From Gliomastix tumulicola (lineage: Eukaryota; Ascomycota; Sordariomycetes; Hypocreales; Bionectriaceae), in assembly GCA_001599755.1 (NCBI GenBank), contig BCHX01000008.1, positions 3,286,001 to 3,350,000 of the forward strand: a stretch of DNA of 64,000 nucleotides, written 5' to 3'. The notes below the pieces were generated by a model. The model did not search any database. It saw only the letters and a list, made by a program, of their open reading frames with translations, and was not told the origin of the DNA. Shown here piece by piece: positions 11,980 through 22,595 of this stretch. The position numbers and the translations under genes are program-made. The number at the start of each line of letters is the position of its first letter. Position 1 is the first letter of the stretch.

Positions 11980-13011
11980 TCACTGAGGGAACAAAAAGTC
12001 CCTCAATTTGGCCATGCCCATCAAATCCCCTGCTTGCGTCTCCGCCAGATCTCTGTCTACCCAGCCTTCCGTATAACCACCACCAAAGTCGGTGATCCAT
12101 GCATTATGACTTCGGTCGATCAAGACGTTTTCGGCTTTGACGTCCCCCCATATGATTCCAGACTCATGGAGCGCCCTAAACGTAGTGTTGAGCTGCTCGT
12201 TCCATTTCTGTCTCAACGCAGGCGGAGGGTCGTCGGGGTCGTCAGGGTGCACCATGCAAGACAATGGAGTTGTGGCGCAGTCGATATAGGTCAGCAGCAG
12301 ACCAAGGATGAAGCCTTCATCATCCATCACGATGCCGTACAGGTGGCACAGGTTGAATTGGCTATCGAGGCCGGCTGTCGTGATTTTCTTGTAAGCTTGG
12401 AGCTCTCGTATACTTTGGACAGTCGAGTGGCAGGGCTTGAAGAAGCATTCGATAGCGTCGTTCTCGATAAGTACCTTCCTTGGCGGCTTAAACAGCGCAT
12501 CTTCAGGATGTTGGAAGCTCAAGGTAATCCTGAGGGGATCATACAGCGCCGTCCATTCTTCTAGATCGTCAAGAAAATTGTCGTCGAAACGAACAAAGGA
12601 CGGCCGATACGGTGCCGCTTGCCTGTCGATACGGCGTGGACACATCTGTTCGTCGATGATGTCGAGCGTGAAAACGAAATATTCCGGGAAAAGATGGTCC
12701 TTGAGGGAAAGTCTGATAGTGCTCGGGTCGCCTGGTAGGTCGGGTGCGAGTTCGGCAAAGAATGGCTCCAATGGAGCCATAAGCCACTCGTACACGTCCG
12801 TGTCGAACACGTCGCCCAGCACCTCTTGTCCCGACCGAAAGACCTCCAGATACGCCATATATTTTTCGGTCATGACGGGGGAGTTGATGAATTCGGAGGG
12901 CTGAACGCGAATGTAGAAAACCTTGCCATTTCGCCGGACATTGAAACTCGCTTCGTGGTCGTCGTCCCGTATACTCGTAATATGGTTTTCGATCTCGTAT
13001 CTTGGAGTCAT
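11980..13011 (-). CDS. Protein-kinase-like protein with divergent catalytic loop
   Basis: Single-exon protein of 343 residues. The C-terminal half reads as a compact protein-kinase fold: FFKPC with a candidate VAIK-type lysine (Lys192), a following Glu203, a catalytic loop WGDVKAENVLID (Asp290, Lys292, Asn295) in which the usual His-Arg is replaced by Trp-Gly, and DFG at 308-310. The first about 180 residues are not kinase-like. This architecture is common among expanded fungal kinase-like families of unknown target. The key residues are present, so activity is possible. The gene lies between the two diverged repeats at 11538-11834 and 13243-13600, which suggests that the locus was rearranged or duplicated. 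Confidence 0.75.
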   Translation of the reverse strand: MTPRYEIENHITSIRDDDHEASFNVRRNGKVFYIRVQPSEFINSPVMTEKYMAYLEVFRSGQEVLGDVFDTDVYEWLMAPLEPFFAELAPDLPGDPSTIRLSLKDHLFPEYFVFTLDIIDEQMCPRRIDRQAAPYRPSFVRFDDNFLDDLEEWTALYDPLRITLSFQHPEDALFKPPRKVLIENDAIECFFKPCHSTVQSIRELQAYKKITTAGLDSQFNLCHLYGIVMDDEGFILGLLLTYIDCATTPLSCMVHPDDPDDPPPALRQKWNEQLNTTFRALHESGIIWGDVKAENVLIDRSHNAWITDFGGGYTEGWVDRDLAETQAGDLMGMAKLRDFLFPQ

Positions 13012-13242
13012 TACGTCTCTGAAAGCTACTAGATGTAGGGGATCACGAGCAAGCCTAGACCTTTGCTTGAATTCCGTGGGGGTGCTGTTGGCATGTGCGG
13101 CAGCGTGCGAAGATAGGGAGAGTTGGACGCACTCTCGCGACCTGTACGGGCTCGGAATGACGCAGATGGTGAAAGGGCGAGAAATTGAGAATAAGCGCGG
13201 GTGGGCATGCCGCCGTTTTATTGCTTTAGGGGCGGGTGGTTT

Positions 13243-13600
13243 TCATTAGTTTCAAATGGGGCTTTGCTGAATAGGGAAGGCAGACCTTGTATCAGTTCTT
13301 TATGATACCGACTGATGATGGGGGTTATATTTTCTTAGAGTGGTAATAGTTTTTATCCAGGCTTCTTACATCCTATGTATGTCATGAAGTAAATATAACC
13401 TCATCCTCATCCTCACCATCTCCCTCATGATAAAGCGTCTATTCACCGTCAACTTAATATACATCCCGCCATGGAGCTGGATGGAGATTTGGTTATAAAA
13501 GGAGCATCCGGAATACGACTGAGCTCGCACTGAGGACTAGGCATGTTTGACTGATGGGAACGCGTCGCGACTCGAAGTTGTTTGGCGATCGCCCCAGCAG
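13243..13600 (+). repeat. Diverged direct repeat, copy 2
   Basis: Same-orientation relative of 11538-11834. It contains a TCATTAGTTTCA start but no recognisable MDR coding sequence in front of it, so only the 3' flank was duplicated or the rest was lost. It is followed to 14230 by sequence with no gene that I can support. Confidence 0.75.
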
Positions 13601-14230
13601 CACCTCGCATGCTACGTCCCTGTATGCTCTCTGCAGAGTACCTACTCAGGCTCTTCACCTAAGTGCATACCGCCTCGGAATGCCTTGGGAGGTAGAGTGT
13701 CGGACCAGATCATGTGCTGTACGTTTGACAGTACCAAAGGGTAGGTGTCTTCCCATTGACATGGGCACCTAATGACCATCCGGCCGCACAACCCAGATCT
13801 TTCCACCAAATCGGTCTCCGGACAGCTGATTCTTCAGTGGCAGACCATCACTCGCAAGTATATAACAAGGGCTATCGTCAGAAGGACGGTGTGACAATCT
13901 CGGTATCATGCTGCTGCTCATGGCTACGTCACAATCGTCTCATCACACCTCGTCCCTTTGCCGTTTAACGGTCAATCTTACAGTCTCCCAAATCCAGCGT
14001 CCCACTGTTGTTCCCAAGCCATGCCAGTAAACCCTCAACTTGCTCTAAATCCAAGAATTTCGTAAAACCATCACTGTTCGTATCCCGTCACAAGCTCCAC
14101 GCACAGCCAGTCACCTCGTGAGTCAAGTCAATCTCATTGACGCCCCATATTCCCCCCTCTTCGTTCTTCTTCATTCATAGTCGTACACTGTGTTGTCTCG
14201 ACAGCAACAAACAATCCCAGCCGGTCACGA
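13601..14230. other. Intergenic, 3' of gene A
   Basis: About 630 bp with no gene. Short open frames only. Confidence 0.5.
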
Positions 14231-16236
14231 TTAATGGCCATGATGACGCGGCCGAGTGGTAGTAGCCTCTCCCGGGGCTTGCTCCTGAATGGCACGAGCC
14301 CGTTGCATGATGCAGCTCGCAAAGTACTCGATGCTCGAAGCATGCATGGTAGCACCGCGGAACGCATCCTCATCCGGAGCCCGGGCATAGGCGTTTCCAT
14401 CAGAGCCGCCATCAGAGAGGCTCCTGATGTTGTCGACCAGGCGAGAGATTTGAATGTTGAAGTCGGCAATCTTCTTGACATTGGATCGAAAGCTCTCCAT
14501 AGTCTGAGCCCCGTCACCGGGTCGGCGAGTGGTATCAGAGGAGTGATACGTGGTGCTGGCACCTTGGCGAGCGACAGCAGTCTCGGCTCGGCGAGCAAAG
14601 CCACCAGCACCAGCCACCAGAGTGCGGTCACCAGCAGCCTGCGCATGGGCAGCTGTCGCACGGGTAGTAGGCGCATTGCGGCGCGGCGGGCCGCCATCAT
14701 CACGGCGAACACTGCTGTACTCGTAGGGGGTCGCGCTTCGGCGATCGTCAATCTTAGCGGCCTCTCGCTTGACTGCATCCCTTTCCCTGTGAAGGTCCCG
14801 GTTCATGCCCCTGATGGCCTTGATTGGCGTAACGCGGGAGGCTGAGTTCCGGATCCTCTTCGAGGGCTCTGGCCGTGAAGTGCGGCGATTCACGGCGCCC
14901 ATCCCGCTGCTGTTTCGATGCTGGTACTGCCCTTCCGAGGTCTCGGGCTGTTGAGCCTGAGGTCGGGGAGACGGGGACAACGATTCGGTATTTGCTGTCC
15001 GAGGACCGTAGACGGCACGAACGGCGATAGGGCGCACAGTAATACAGTCTCGTACAACGTCAGGATTCAAATCCGGAGCTGCGAGCCACCGATTGAAGGC
15101 GGCGGGGAGCATGGGGTCAGCACGCTGGAGGCACCGACCGCTACCAATGTTCGGAGGACCACCACCGCCATCTGCGATATCAGGAGAGGGGCCAGTCTGG
15201 TTGTCTCGAACATGGCCGTCCGCGGAGGGGTTAGCGGTCTCAGCTCTCTGACCCTTCTGAGGGAATGAAGAACGTTCATCAGGGCCGTGTAGACGAATGC
15301 TGCTCGCACCGAGACCTTCCGTCAAGCGGGCTGGGGCTCTAGGGATGGTGGCGGTGTTTGGGGGGTCGCTCCGTTCACGGTTGTCGGCGTGACGACTGCA
15401 AGGAGTGGTGGGAAGAGGGCCGTGATGGGAAACGTCCATGGCACAAGCGGCCTCCTGGTCGGTGTTCTCGGGCTGAGCAATGTCGGAAGGATAAGGCTCG
15501 GTTGCGGGTGGCTGCTGCGCAGCGTCGTCGCCGCGAGTGTCCATGGTGGTGGTGGGACAAGGCCGCCGGCTCGAGCCTTCGGAGTCGTCGTGAGACTCGT
15601 CAGAAGAATCGTCGCAAAAGGTAAACCTCTGACCTCTCAGGTGAGCGCGCCTATGAAGATGATGACGGGGGTTTTCCTTGGCGTGCGGAAGCGATTCTAA
15701 TGAGGGTGTCAGTGCGCGAGCCATCGAGTTGCAACGGCCGCTGCTTAGATGATTCACATGCCTTGATGAAGAAGAGCATCATTGGGCTCCATGGGGACGT
15801 CGTCCATGTCTTGATCTCCATCGCCGGGTGTTCCCAGATACCTCTTGGGCGGCCAGTCGCTCTCACAGAGAGGGAAAACATAGCCGGGGAACTTTGAATG
15901 AAAAACTTCCCGAACTTTCTGCGATTCTCCAGCGCGAGGGCCAAACATTATATCAAGAAAGATGAAATGAGGCCAGCCGCATTTGCCGCGGAGGACGTGG
16001 CGGTAAACTGTGTGGTCAGACAGGGCGCCTACATGCGGCGAACCAGGCATCTTCGTTGTGAATTTGATCAGCCTCGTGAACCAGTCCTCCTTTTCCTCGG
16101 CATTCCATTCGGGGCTGTGTTTCTGGTAAATACGGCGCCAGAAAAGGAATGCCTCCCGCTGCTCTGCGTTTAGAGAGTCGGGCGGATTGTCGTAGTCCAA
16201 ATTCGGCGGCCCGGACTCGAGAGCAGAAAGATCCAT
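14231..16236 (-). CDS. Family gene A: unknown conserved N-domain protein, long disordered tail
   Basis: Exons 16236-15762 and 15696-14231 give 646 residues. The join needs a GC-AG intron (15761-15697, donor GCATGT after AAG, branch CACTGAC, acceptor TTAG). The overlapping GT donor leads to a stop after about 17 codons, while the GC donor enters a 488-codon open frame. Residues about 18-150 form the family domain shared with genes B, C and D: a W at the end of the first helix, WFTRL, a central GWPHFIFL block and a FPGY...DWPPKRYLGTPG block. The tail is Arg-, Ser- and Pro-rich, and ends with a helical segment (IADFNIQISRLVDNIRSL) and RARAIQEQ, which resembles the end of gene D. The function is unknown. 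The start codon chosen is the Met just before the conserved region. Confidence 0.65.
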
Positions 16237-16388
16237 GGTTGCAGACTGCTTTTCTTGAGTAAGCCGGCGGTAGAGCAAAAGCAAAGTTGTCCAGCACTTG
16301 TGCAAAGATAGATGATGCAGTGTTAAGGCGATGCGATGGCGCTGAGACGCGGGAGCAAGGCCGTTGTGAAAGACGTTGTTGACGCGAG

Positions 16389-16468
16389 GCGCGAATGGCA
16401 AGTCGCGAATGGCAAGTCACGAGTTGCAAATTGCAGGTTGCAGGTTGCAGGTTGCAGGTTGCAGGTGT
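16389..16468. repeat. Short tandem repeats upstream of gene A
   Basis: Two copies of a 14-15 bp unit containing GCGAATGGCAAGTC at about 16389-16420 are followed by about five copies of a 7-bp unit TTGCAGG at about 16435-16467, about 150 bp upstream of the gene A start. Confidence 0.8.
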
Positions 16469-16730
16469 CACGCGCGTGTTTGGCGTCTGCCTGGGCAAAC
16501 TTCACCCGGACAACGCGGCACATTCGAGAAGTATCAAGGTACCCCCGAGCGGTGAAGAACGTCGCTTTCGGTACAGCTTCGTAGGACGCCGCATCTGACA
16601 ATTTATCTCATATCTCTACTCATACAGTGTTATCTCGCCACCGCCCCTTTGCCCATCCCAGTCTCAGTTCCTCTCGTGACACTACTATCGTAACATCCTC
16701 CAAAGCTATCCGATGCGTATCATCCCGTTC

Positions 16731-16792
16731 CGTTTCTCATCCCAGTCCATCTGTAACTCTTCGTTTCTCATCCCAGTCCATCTGTAACTCTT
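16731..16792. repeat. 31-bp perfect tandem duplication
   Basis: The 31-bp unit beginning CGTTTCTCATCCCAGTCCAT occurs at 16731-16761 and again, identical, at 16762-16792. The interval 16237-17050 between genes A and B holds no other feature. Confidence 0.9.
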
Positions 16793-17050
16793 CGTCTACG
16801 ATGTGACCGCCAGTATTCTCACCAAAGATATCCTTATTCATCCAGCCAGAGATAGCCATCCCTCTGTTGACGCGCACGGAGAGCCAGATCGATCCTTTCC
16901 CGGGTTGTTGCGCGGCTCTGTTCAGTTTGCTGAGAAGTAGCTGGCGCAAGAGTCGACACTTGATCATTTTTAGCCGTAGACGCGATTGCATGGCGACAAG
17001 GAGTCGATGCCCTGGATGCAACAGGGGCTCGGTGCCGTGTCTTGGTACCG

Positions 17051-17719
17051 TCACGCGAAGGGCTGCTTTCGTTCATGCTGATTTGTTTGCTTGTCTTTCG
17101 CGCACGCCGTTTCTCGAGATGTCGCTGTCGTCTGGCCGTCTCTGCGGAGGATGTCGCTGTCTTCGTAGTCAGGGCCAGTACCAACGACGTTGAAACGCAC
17201 CGTATGAAGCAATGACCTACCTTTAGCCACAGGCTCGGGGTTGAGGGATAGCAGCGCGGTTCGCGCCAAGAGCTCCTCGGTCTCGTCCTCAATATCCATG
17301 TCAGGCTTACGGAGGTAGTGATCACGCCAACGATAATCATCAATCCGGAGGTCAGCGCCAGGAAAGCTCCCAGCTAGCTTCGCCACAAACTCCCTGGCTC
17401 TGCTGAACCGGTGCGCCTCCTTGTAGGACACCATGAGGAACACCACCAGGGGCCAGGTGGGCTTGAGCGCACCCGCCATGATGGCGATGTAGAACCGGTT
17501 GTTCGATATGTACCACGGAGCGCGCTCCAGCGTGGGGAGAAGGTCGAGAAAGCCGAGCAGCTCCTCGTGCTTCCAGGACGGGCCGTCAGTTTCGTAGACT
17601 TTGCGAAGCTTCCGGTGAACGCGCCTCTGGCGGCGGTCGAGCGAGTCTGGCACGGCAGGGAATGGGGGAAGGCTGGAGCTCTCCTCCTGCTGGGTAGTGT
17701 CGGTCTCGTCTGTGTCCAT
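17051..17719 (-). CDS. Family gene B: unknown conserved N-domain protein
   Basis: Exons 17719-17221 and 17160-17051 (60-nt intron, GTAGGT to AAG, frame-neutral) give 202 residues; leaving the intron unspliced gives 222. Most of the protein is the A-D family domain: LDRRQRRVHRKLRKVYE, then W, a Tyr-containing helix, TWPLVVFLMVSYKEAHRF, LAGSFPGADLRIDDYRWRDHYLRKPD and an acidic end (MDIEDETEEL). The tail is short and basic. Further 3' exons may exist, because an open frame with similar composition continues to about 16834. The function is unknown; the relation to its neighbours is read directly from aligned motifs. Confidence 0.65.
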   Translation of the reverse strand: MDTDETDTTQQEESSSLPPFPAVPDSLDRRQRRVHRKLRKVYETDGPSWKHEELLGFLDLLPTLERAPWYISNNRFYIAIMAGALKPTWPLVVFLMVSYKEAHRFSRAREFVAKLAGSFPGADLRIDDYRWRDHYLRKPDMDIEDETEELLARTALLSLNPEPVAKGRSLLHTVRFNVVGTGPDYEDSDILRRDGQTTATSRETACAKDKQTNQHERKQPFA

Positions 17720-18308
17720 GGTCGCGAATCCTTCATCAGGTTAGTGTTGGATTTTGATGGATAGGAGACAGAGACTGACAGATCGGATGGACGAAGAAAC
17801 GCAGTTGTCGGAGGATATGTTGATGGAGGGAAGTTAGATGTTCTTCGTGAAGGGGGCGGTTTGGGGTCAGGTAGTTTGACAATCCACAGCCGTCGTGAAC
17901 CCAGCGAGGTACTACTCTTGTGTCCATCAAAGACCTTAGTACTTAGTTGAGAAGTTTAGGAGAAGGGTTCAAATTACTGCAGCTTACTTTTCATAGCCTC
18001 GACACATCGCATCTTTATCAGTCGAGCCTCGTAAGCCATCCAGGCAGGTCTGATCGAGAATCACGCTTGCGATGCTCGCATTCCCAAACAAATTCGCTTT
18101 CCTGTTCAGTCTACTACCTATGCTATCTCTGACTTCTCACAAGCCCAGTTTCACCTGTTCTCGAGTCCCATATCCGGTATCCATCAATCCCAAGTACGCT
18201 GTGTCCATCAGCTGTGCCGACAGATATAAACCATCAGAATCATTCTCAATGCCTCCACCCCTCAGACTCTCATATTCTTCATCTGCCAGAGATCGTGACC
18301 CTTCTGGA
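17720..18308. other. Intergenic between genes B and C
   Basis: About 590 bp with no supported gene. Confidence 0.5.
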
Positions 18309-19469
18309 TCAAGCTCCCTCCAATTCTGCCAGCTCCCACAGCTCAGCCGCCCTCAACTCGTTCTCCGCTGCCATCCTGTAGTTCTCCCCAGCCTTCAACT
18401 CGCGATCGCCCGCATCCCTGAAATATGCCGCTGCTCTGTTCAGCGCCGCGGCGGCATTGGCATTTCGGGCGGGAGCCCGACTGGGGGTCTGAGGCGGCGT
18501 GTTGTGATACCTGGCAAGGCCGGGGAGACGGCCAGGCGCCGAGGCAGGAATCCCTTGTTCAACCAGTCCGTCGTGGCGAGCGATACCCTTGGGGTGTTGA
18601 GGCGTTCGGAAGGAAGATCGGGTGCGCAGCTGCTGGAGCGGAACGTCTTCGTCGGATTCGCTGTCGTCGATCCCAGATGGGCTTCCTCGTTGGCGGGTCG
18701 GAGTGGTAGGGCCTTTTGTATTGTCGCCTTCGTGGGCGGATCCGGGGGATGCTAGTTATCGAATAGTTAGTAAATATGGCGTCAAATCATCGGGGATTGG
18801 GACGTTACCTTGAGGGAGAGGCGAAGGGCTCTTGGCCGGTCGATGAACAAGAGGCAAGCTCTGCTCGTGGGAGACAGCGACGGTCGGCTGTTCTGGCTCA
18901 CCTTCGTCTTCGTCATCGTCTTCGTCATCGTCTTCAATGCTAACCACGCTGACGCAGTCGTCATCCTCCTCCTCGGAGCTGTAGTCGCCATCATCTTCGT
19001 CCTCACCCATGCGTTGCGCGTGAAAGGCGTCATTATTCATAGGCAGGCCGTACGGAGTTGCGATATATTCATCTCGCCACTCGTCCACCTGGAAGTCGGA
19101 TGGCGCTCCTGGGTAGAGACGCATCAGGACGCGGTGGAGATTCTCGCATCTTCTGAACCTGTCCTTGAACAGCACCCGGAGGACGACGACGTGAGCCCAA
19201 GTCCCCTCCCCAGCCATGATTTGACTGTAGGCGGTGTGCCTGGAGATGCCTCTCTTGCGCACGGAGCTCGTCTTCTTCATGGATCGCAGAAGCCCGGGGA
19301 GCGAGTCTCTCGCGTCCTCGGGCCACGAGTAGCCGCTTCTCTGCGAGATTCGGCAGAGCTCGTACCAGCTGGCCCTCTCTTCCTCGTCTAAATCCTTGGG
19401 AGGGCCCGAGGGGATGGTATAAGGAACATGGCGCCGGCTCGGCATGCGTCGCGATGATGAAGGCGCCAT
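18309..19469 (-). CDS. Family gene C: unknown conserved N-domain protein, acidic linker
   Basis: Exons 19469-18809 and 18751-18309 (intron GTAACG to CTAG with an ACTAAC branch) give 367 residues. Without the splice the frame ends at 18756, but the spliced frame stays open for another 147 codons, so the intron is favoured. The family domain (about 20-155) is its clearest version: WYELCRISQ, HTAYSQIMAGEGTWAHVVV, LFKDRFRR and MRLYPGAPSDFQVDEWRDEY. An acidic run of about 40 Asp/Glu-rich residues follows, then Pro/Thr-rich sequence and a C-terminal Ala/Glu/Arg helix (AAAYFRDAGDRELKAG). The acidic linker suggests interaction with a basic partner; this is inference only. Confidence 0.7.
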
Positions 19470-20124
19470 CGTTGAGAAACCTGCACACGAAAGCGAGGCC
19501 GCGCGGAGTGGTGGTGATGCTGATTTCTGAGATGAAAGGGTTCTGCGCAGTTGTGTTTGTTGGTAAACAAACGCAGAAGCCCACTAACCATAAGAAGATT
19601 TGGGCGGTGTGATTTGCCCTGTGTTTATGTGGAAGAGTGAATTGGTGGTGAGAAAATGGTGATGAATTTGTGAGAGGAGACGGAGTTCGCCGCCTGATGC
19701 AGCTCCCTCAGCCCACCTCCATTACCTGTTCCCTACGAAATGCCCAGACAGCAACACGATCTCATGAAGAGTAAGAATCATTAATTCTTTGATCAGGTTC
19801 AAAAACATTCATCGACCATCCATGCAAGTTTGTGCACGCTTCCTTCCAGTCATGCAACCCATCATCCAAGTGGAATTTGAGGCTCGTCAGCGTTGTCATG
19901 TCCGTCATCATCCCGTCTCACTTCAGTCAGGAGTGCCATAACCATGAGCTCATCCAAGCCTCCGCATCTCGTTATAATGCTAATGTCCCTACATTTTGTC
20001 AACCTCAGGCGGGGAAAGCAATCAACTTCCCGCGCCCAGACTGTGGCTTCCAAGATTTAGACGGAACCCGGGATCTTGTCCTAGAAGAAGGTTGGGCATT
20101 AGCTTCATTCCTCAAGGCAACTTA
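19470..20124. other. Intergenic between gene C and the BIM1-like gene
   Basis: About 650 bp with no supported gene. Confidence 0.5.
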
Positions 20125-21123
20125 TCAGGAGCAGCATACCGTGGAGGAAATAGAGGGACGCCTCGAGTCGAACGAGCGAGCCGCATACCGTCCGAAAGCA
20201 ACGACACCAGCCCACCAAGCGGCAGCGAGGAGGAAACCGACAACACCAAGGGTGGTCATGGCGCCAATCACGCCAGCGACAGGAGTACTGAGGCCATCCG
20301 AGCCCTCGGAGCTCGCCGCCTCAGCGAGCGCCTTGGCCTCGGCGGCGGCGCGGAGCTCGACCAGGGGAGGGTTGGAGACGTCGTCGCGGCGCTGCTTGGT
20401 CGTCTGGACAAAGTTGACGCAGCTGGTGTCCAAGTTCTGCTCCTCGAAGTCGTCGGTGCTCACAAGGGTGAGATCGGCGCACTGAATCTGTCAGCCTAAA
20501 ATCTCTAACTTGTGTTGAGCTGGGTTGACCGGCCACTCGCCTCAAACTGGTCAGTCAGGTCCTTGCCAGCCTGCCACGCGAGCTGCATGGTGATCTGGTC
20601 GCCAGCGGAAAGTCCGAGGGCCGCAAAGTTGGGTCCGTCGATGCACTGCTGGCCCCTCCAGCCTCCCGTGACGTTGGTGAGGGCATCCTGGAAGTCCTCC
20701 AGGGACGTGGGGTCCTCCGAGGTCGAGTAGCGGATCTTGACGTTCTCGATGTCGACGATGGTGGCCCAGGAGATGACGCCTCCGGAGATGGGATAGTCGA
20801 TGCGGCCGGCGACCTCGTAGCCCTGGCAGGGGCTCACGTCGGAGACGAGGTTGCTGGATCCTCGGGAGGGCTTCCTGCGGCGTTAGATTTCAAGATCATC
20901 ATGAACTTGGGTTCGGTTCGGTTGGGAACATACCGGGAACAGATACTTGGCTATCAGCTTGTCAGTACTTGACTGTGATACTGTGAGTTGAACACTGGTT
21001 TGACATACCTCGAGCAGTCTCATCAATGATGGTGCTCGTCCTCGAGCCCTCAAGCTGGTTGAAGGCGTTGATCTGGGCCAAGGCACCCTGGGCCATGACG
21101 CCGAGGAGGAGGGAGGAATGCAT
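20125..21123 (-). CDS. Secreted or membrane-anchored BIM1-like (X325) protein
   Basis: Four exons, 21123-21009, 20950-20934 (17 nt), 20870-20541 and 20481-20125, give 272 residues. The last intron is GC-AG (20540-20482, donor GCGAGT, branch CTGAC); exon 2 and its borders are the least certain. A signal peptide (residues 1-16, MHSSLLLGVMAQGALA) is followed by a beta-rich domain with YLFPPSRGSSN, PCQGYEV, WRGQQC and CADLTLV. This is the Cys and motif order of the fungal copper-acquisition BIM1/X325 family, which is related in fold to LPMOs. The copper-binding histidine expected at the mature N terminus is not seen in this model. A C-terminal hydrophobic helix (about 225-250) suggests a single-pass membrane protein. 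The family assignment is tentative. Confidence 0.6.
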
Positions 21124-22459
21124 GTTGACTTGGTGCAGGAAAGACCTGGGTTCGAAGAAGAAAGATCTCTGGTGGCTCGACAGACAGGACTGATGATGAG
21201 TGCTCCAGTATCGTCAGATCCCTCGGAGAGAAGTTGATTTATATATGTCTTCGAGCCACATGCCATCCCATTCAACTCCGACATCTCAAACCCGCCATCC
21301 CACACGAGACCCTCCGGCCTCGGCCGAGAACATCATACGTTCCTCTGGACGCCAAGCGAGGTCAAGAGCCTTGGAGGGGTCCGCAAGACCACTTGGGCGG
21401 CAGCTAGCGATGCCAAGGCATCTTATCTGATCTGAAGCTCCATCTTATCTGATCCTCCTCGACATCGGACCTGCTAATGATTTATCCAAGCAGTGGAAGA
21501 CCCTGATCACTAGCTCGGATCGCTTCACATCGGCAAATTCGGTCGGCCAACGTGACGAGAACGGGGGTCTGTTTAAGCTTAGACTTAAGGTTGGCCAAGG
21601 TCGAAGAGACCCGAGAGTCGCCGCAGGTCGTTCTATCCGACCCTGTCCTTGTGATCCAGGGAATCCACCGAGGATTTCTCACGTTCGACATGCTGCACTT
21701 CGAGATGTGGCGCACGGAATTCATGTGGTACTTGAAGACAAGCCTAGCGAGTCCTTTCATCACCCAGACCGCGGCAGGACAGGGCGGGTATGTGACGGTC
21801 GAAATGGGATCAAGTAAACCAGGCAGCTCGACTCCGTAATCATCTTGGACAGTCTTGGGGAATCGCTTCCATGGTGTTCAGTTGTCATACTTCCAAGTGG
21901 TTGTTTGTACATACTCACCACTGCGTGATGAAGGCAAACACTACAGCACAGCGGCACTCACCAGTAGAACACCGGACGATGCTCCTCATGGCGGAAAGAC
22001 GGCCTCTTCTCGGTCCATCTCGAACCTGATACTCACAAAAGCCAAGCTTACTAGCCGCTGTGGCGTCAAGGTATCGAAAGCTTACGGGAGGAAGCCCACG
22101 ATAAGACCCAGCAGTCTCGCCCATACGACACTCGGAGGCCCGAGAGCCAAGAGCCGCATCGTAAGGGCCGATGAGCGCCCTGTCGGATCGCGGATCTGAC
22201 TAAATCTTTTCCGCCCTGAGCCGCCGCGCCTTTAACGAGTCTGTAGGCGGCTCACGTCGCCGACCCCTCCTCCCTCCTCCCAGCGTATCGTGCTTCGTTG
22301 GGCGGCCTCCCGCGTGGCTACATTCGTCAGCTTCTTCTAGAGGCACACGTCTCTGCGACTCACACATCGCCAAGGTGCCAGCAACGCCATTGGGTAATCA
22401 TTCTACCGAGTACGCCACCGATTGAAGCTTACGACGCCGTGATGCTTCTTGTCAGACGG
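21124..22459. other. Intergenic with possible degraded coding sequence
   Basis: A minus-strand frame stays open for about 130 codons (21873-21482) and looks protein-like at its start (WKRFPKTVQDDYGVELPG), but I find no clear start, no domain and no continuation upstream. It could be a remnant exon. The rest of the interval, up to the rDNA fragment, shows nothing recognisable. Confidence 0.3.
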
Positions 22460-22488
22460 ATCCAACGCTTACCGAATTCTGCTTCGGT

Positions 22489-22524
<36 letters not shown>

Positions 22525-22595
22525 GACGTCGCTATGAACGCTTGGCCGCCACAAGCCAGTTATCCCTGTCGTAACGATTCTGGCACCTCTATCAT
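22460..22595 (-). rRNA. 28S rRNA fragment, downstream part (broken)
   Basis: The minus strand matches the peptidyl-transferase region of fungal 25S/28S rRNA: GAGGTGCCAGAA, ACAGGGATAACTGGCTTGTG, AGCGTTCATAGCGACGT, TTTTTGATCCTTCGATGTCG and CCGAAGCAGAATTCGGTAAG, then it stops abruptly at GCGTTGGAT. It carries a few substitutions in the conserved loop (for example TC for AA and G for C just before ACAGGGAT). No other rRNA follows, so it is a non-functional scrap rather than part of an rDNA unit. Confidence 0.88.

Noticed and set aside
15213..15221. TCCGCGGA inside gene A
   Set aside because: It is a coding sequence in an Arg/Pro-rich exon far from the nitrate genes; a chance match.
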